Source of the DNA: Billgrantia endophytica
GTDB lineage: Bacteria; Pseudomonadota; Gammaproteobacteria; Pseudomonadales; Halomonadaceae
Direction: 5' to 3'
Assembly (NCBI RefSeq): GCF_002879615.1
Contig: NZ_PNRF01000028.1
Location: 157,246-221,245 of the forward strand
Length of the DNA: 64,000 nt
This document shows, piece by piece, positions 63,622 through 64,000 of this stretch. The notes under the pieces were generated by a model. That model worked only from the letters and a program-made list of their open reading frames with translations. It was not told the DNA's origin and ran no database searches. The position numbers and the translations under genes were made by a program. The stretch's first letter is position 1; every line of letters starts with the position of its first letter.

Positions 63622-64000
63622 TCAGGGCAGCTCTTCCTCGCCCTCTTCCAGCCCTGTTTCCTTCTTCGGCGGAATCAGGTCCTTGCGCTCCAGCTTGACG
63701 GCGAGCAGCAGGGCGGACGCCACGTAGATGGAGGAGAAGGTACCCACCACCACCCCGATGATCAGTGCGATCGAAAAGTAGTGGATCATGTCGCCGCCCA
63801 GCAGCAGCAGCGCCAGCAGCACCAGCAAGGTGGTGCCAGACGTCGCCAGCGTACGGGACAGGGTGAGGTTGATCGCTTCGTTGAAGATCGACGGCATGTC
63901 GTCGATGCGCGAGGTGCGGATCATCTCGCGGATTCGGTCGTAGATCACGATCGTGTCGTTGAGCGAGTAGCCGATCACCGCCAGCAGGGCCGCCAGTACG
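63622..64000 (-). CDS. secF: Protein translocase subunit SecF, C-terminal part
   Basis: The frame is open to the right edge, so the N-terminal part is outside the window. About 126 residues are seen: VIGYSLNDTIVIYDRIRE (the SecF/SecD signature), SIFNEAINLTLSRTLATSGTTLLVLLALLLLGG, and two further membrane helices, then an acidic cytoplasmic tail. SecDF uses the proton or sodium gradient to help proteins leave SecYEG. In related genomes secF is next to suhB; here the Mrp operon separates them. Confidence 0.96.
   Translation of the reverse strand, partial: VLAALLAVIGYSLNDTIVIYDRIREMIRTSRIDDMPSIFNEAINLTLSRTLATSGTTLLVLLALLLLGGDMIHYFSIALIIGVVVGTFSSIYVASALLLAVKLERKDLIPPKKETGLEEGEEELP

Overview
The window is high-GC DNA from a gammaproteobacterium, most likely a Halomonas-like member of the Halomonadaceae. 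The evidence is the Pseudomonas-type gene orders der-bamB-yfgM-hisS-ispG-rodZ-pilF-rlmN-ndk and iscR-cysE-trmJ-suhB//secF, the def-fmt-rsmB-trkA-trkH block, and the halophile-style ion genes (TrkAH, Mrp). This is inferred from gene content only. No rRNA, tRNA, CRISPR array, complete insertion sequence or replication origin was seen.

Layout. (1) 1-9518 is an accessory region: the 3' part of a giant filamentous-haemagglutinin/CdiA-like exoprotein, a lipoprotein that overlaps its end, a broken copy of an internal part of the exoprotein gene, and a second lipoprotein. (2) 9668-15697 holds a decayed bacteriophytochrome-GGDEF gene, a small HTH regulator, a TraB-family protein and the potassium uptake genes trkH and trkA. 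(3) 15816-23664 is housekeeping: dodecin, rsmB, fmt and def on the minus strand; a LysM-less cell-wall-type protein, dprA, tsaC, hemF and aroE on the plus strand. (4) 23692-30532 is an unusual peptide/nickel-type ABC importer. (5) 30541-37906 is a carbohydrate-acid cluster with a divergent GntR regulator: a D-apionate oxidoisomerase-like enzyme, a TRAP transporter, a RuBisCO-like protein and a DUF1537 kinase. (6) 37949-42644 holds a small membrane protein, an M48 protease, a DUF815 ATPase, an AraC regulator with azlCD, and a lipoprotein. (7) 42804-57164 is a long minus-strand housekeeping block from der to trmJ, with suhB on the plus strand at its end. (8) 57516-63537 is a complete group-2 Mrp Na+/H+ antiporter operon (fused AB, then C to G), followed by the 3' end of secF on the opposite strand.

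How the genes work together. Cluster (5) reads as a route in which TRAP uptake of an acid sugar is followed by oxidation/isomerisation, phosphorylation, and cleavage by the RuBisCO-like protein into central metabolites. In cluster (4) three parts are abnormal at once: the binding protein appears circularly permuted, one permease carries a periplasmic propeller-like insert of about 300 residues, and the two ATPases are fused. In region (1) the exoprotein ends in a putative Ser-Asp-His lipase-like domain. The gene overlapping its end encodes a lipoprotein, which suggests a contact-dependent toxin and its envelope-located immunity protein.

The strongest candidates for undescribed biology are the lipase-like tail with its lipoprotein partner, the permuted binding protein with the propeller permease, and a SuhB homologue that has lost its catalytic metal-binding motifs. 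The isc operon is also reduced to iscR-iscS-iscA.
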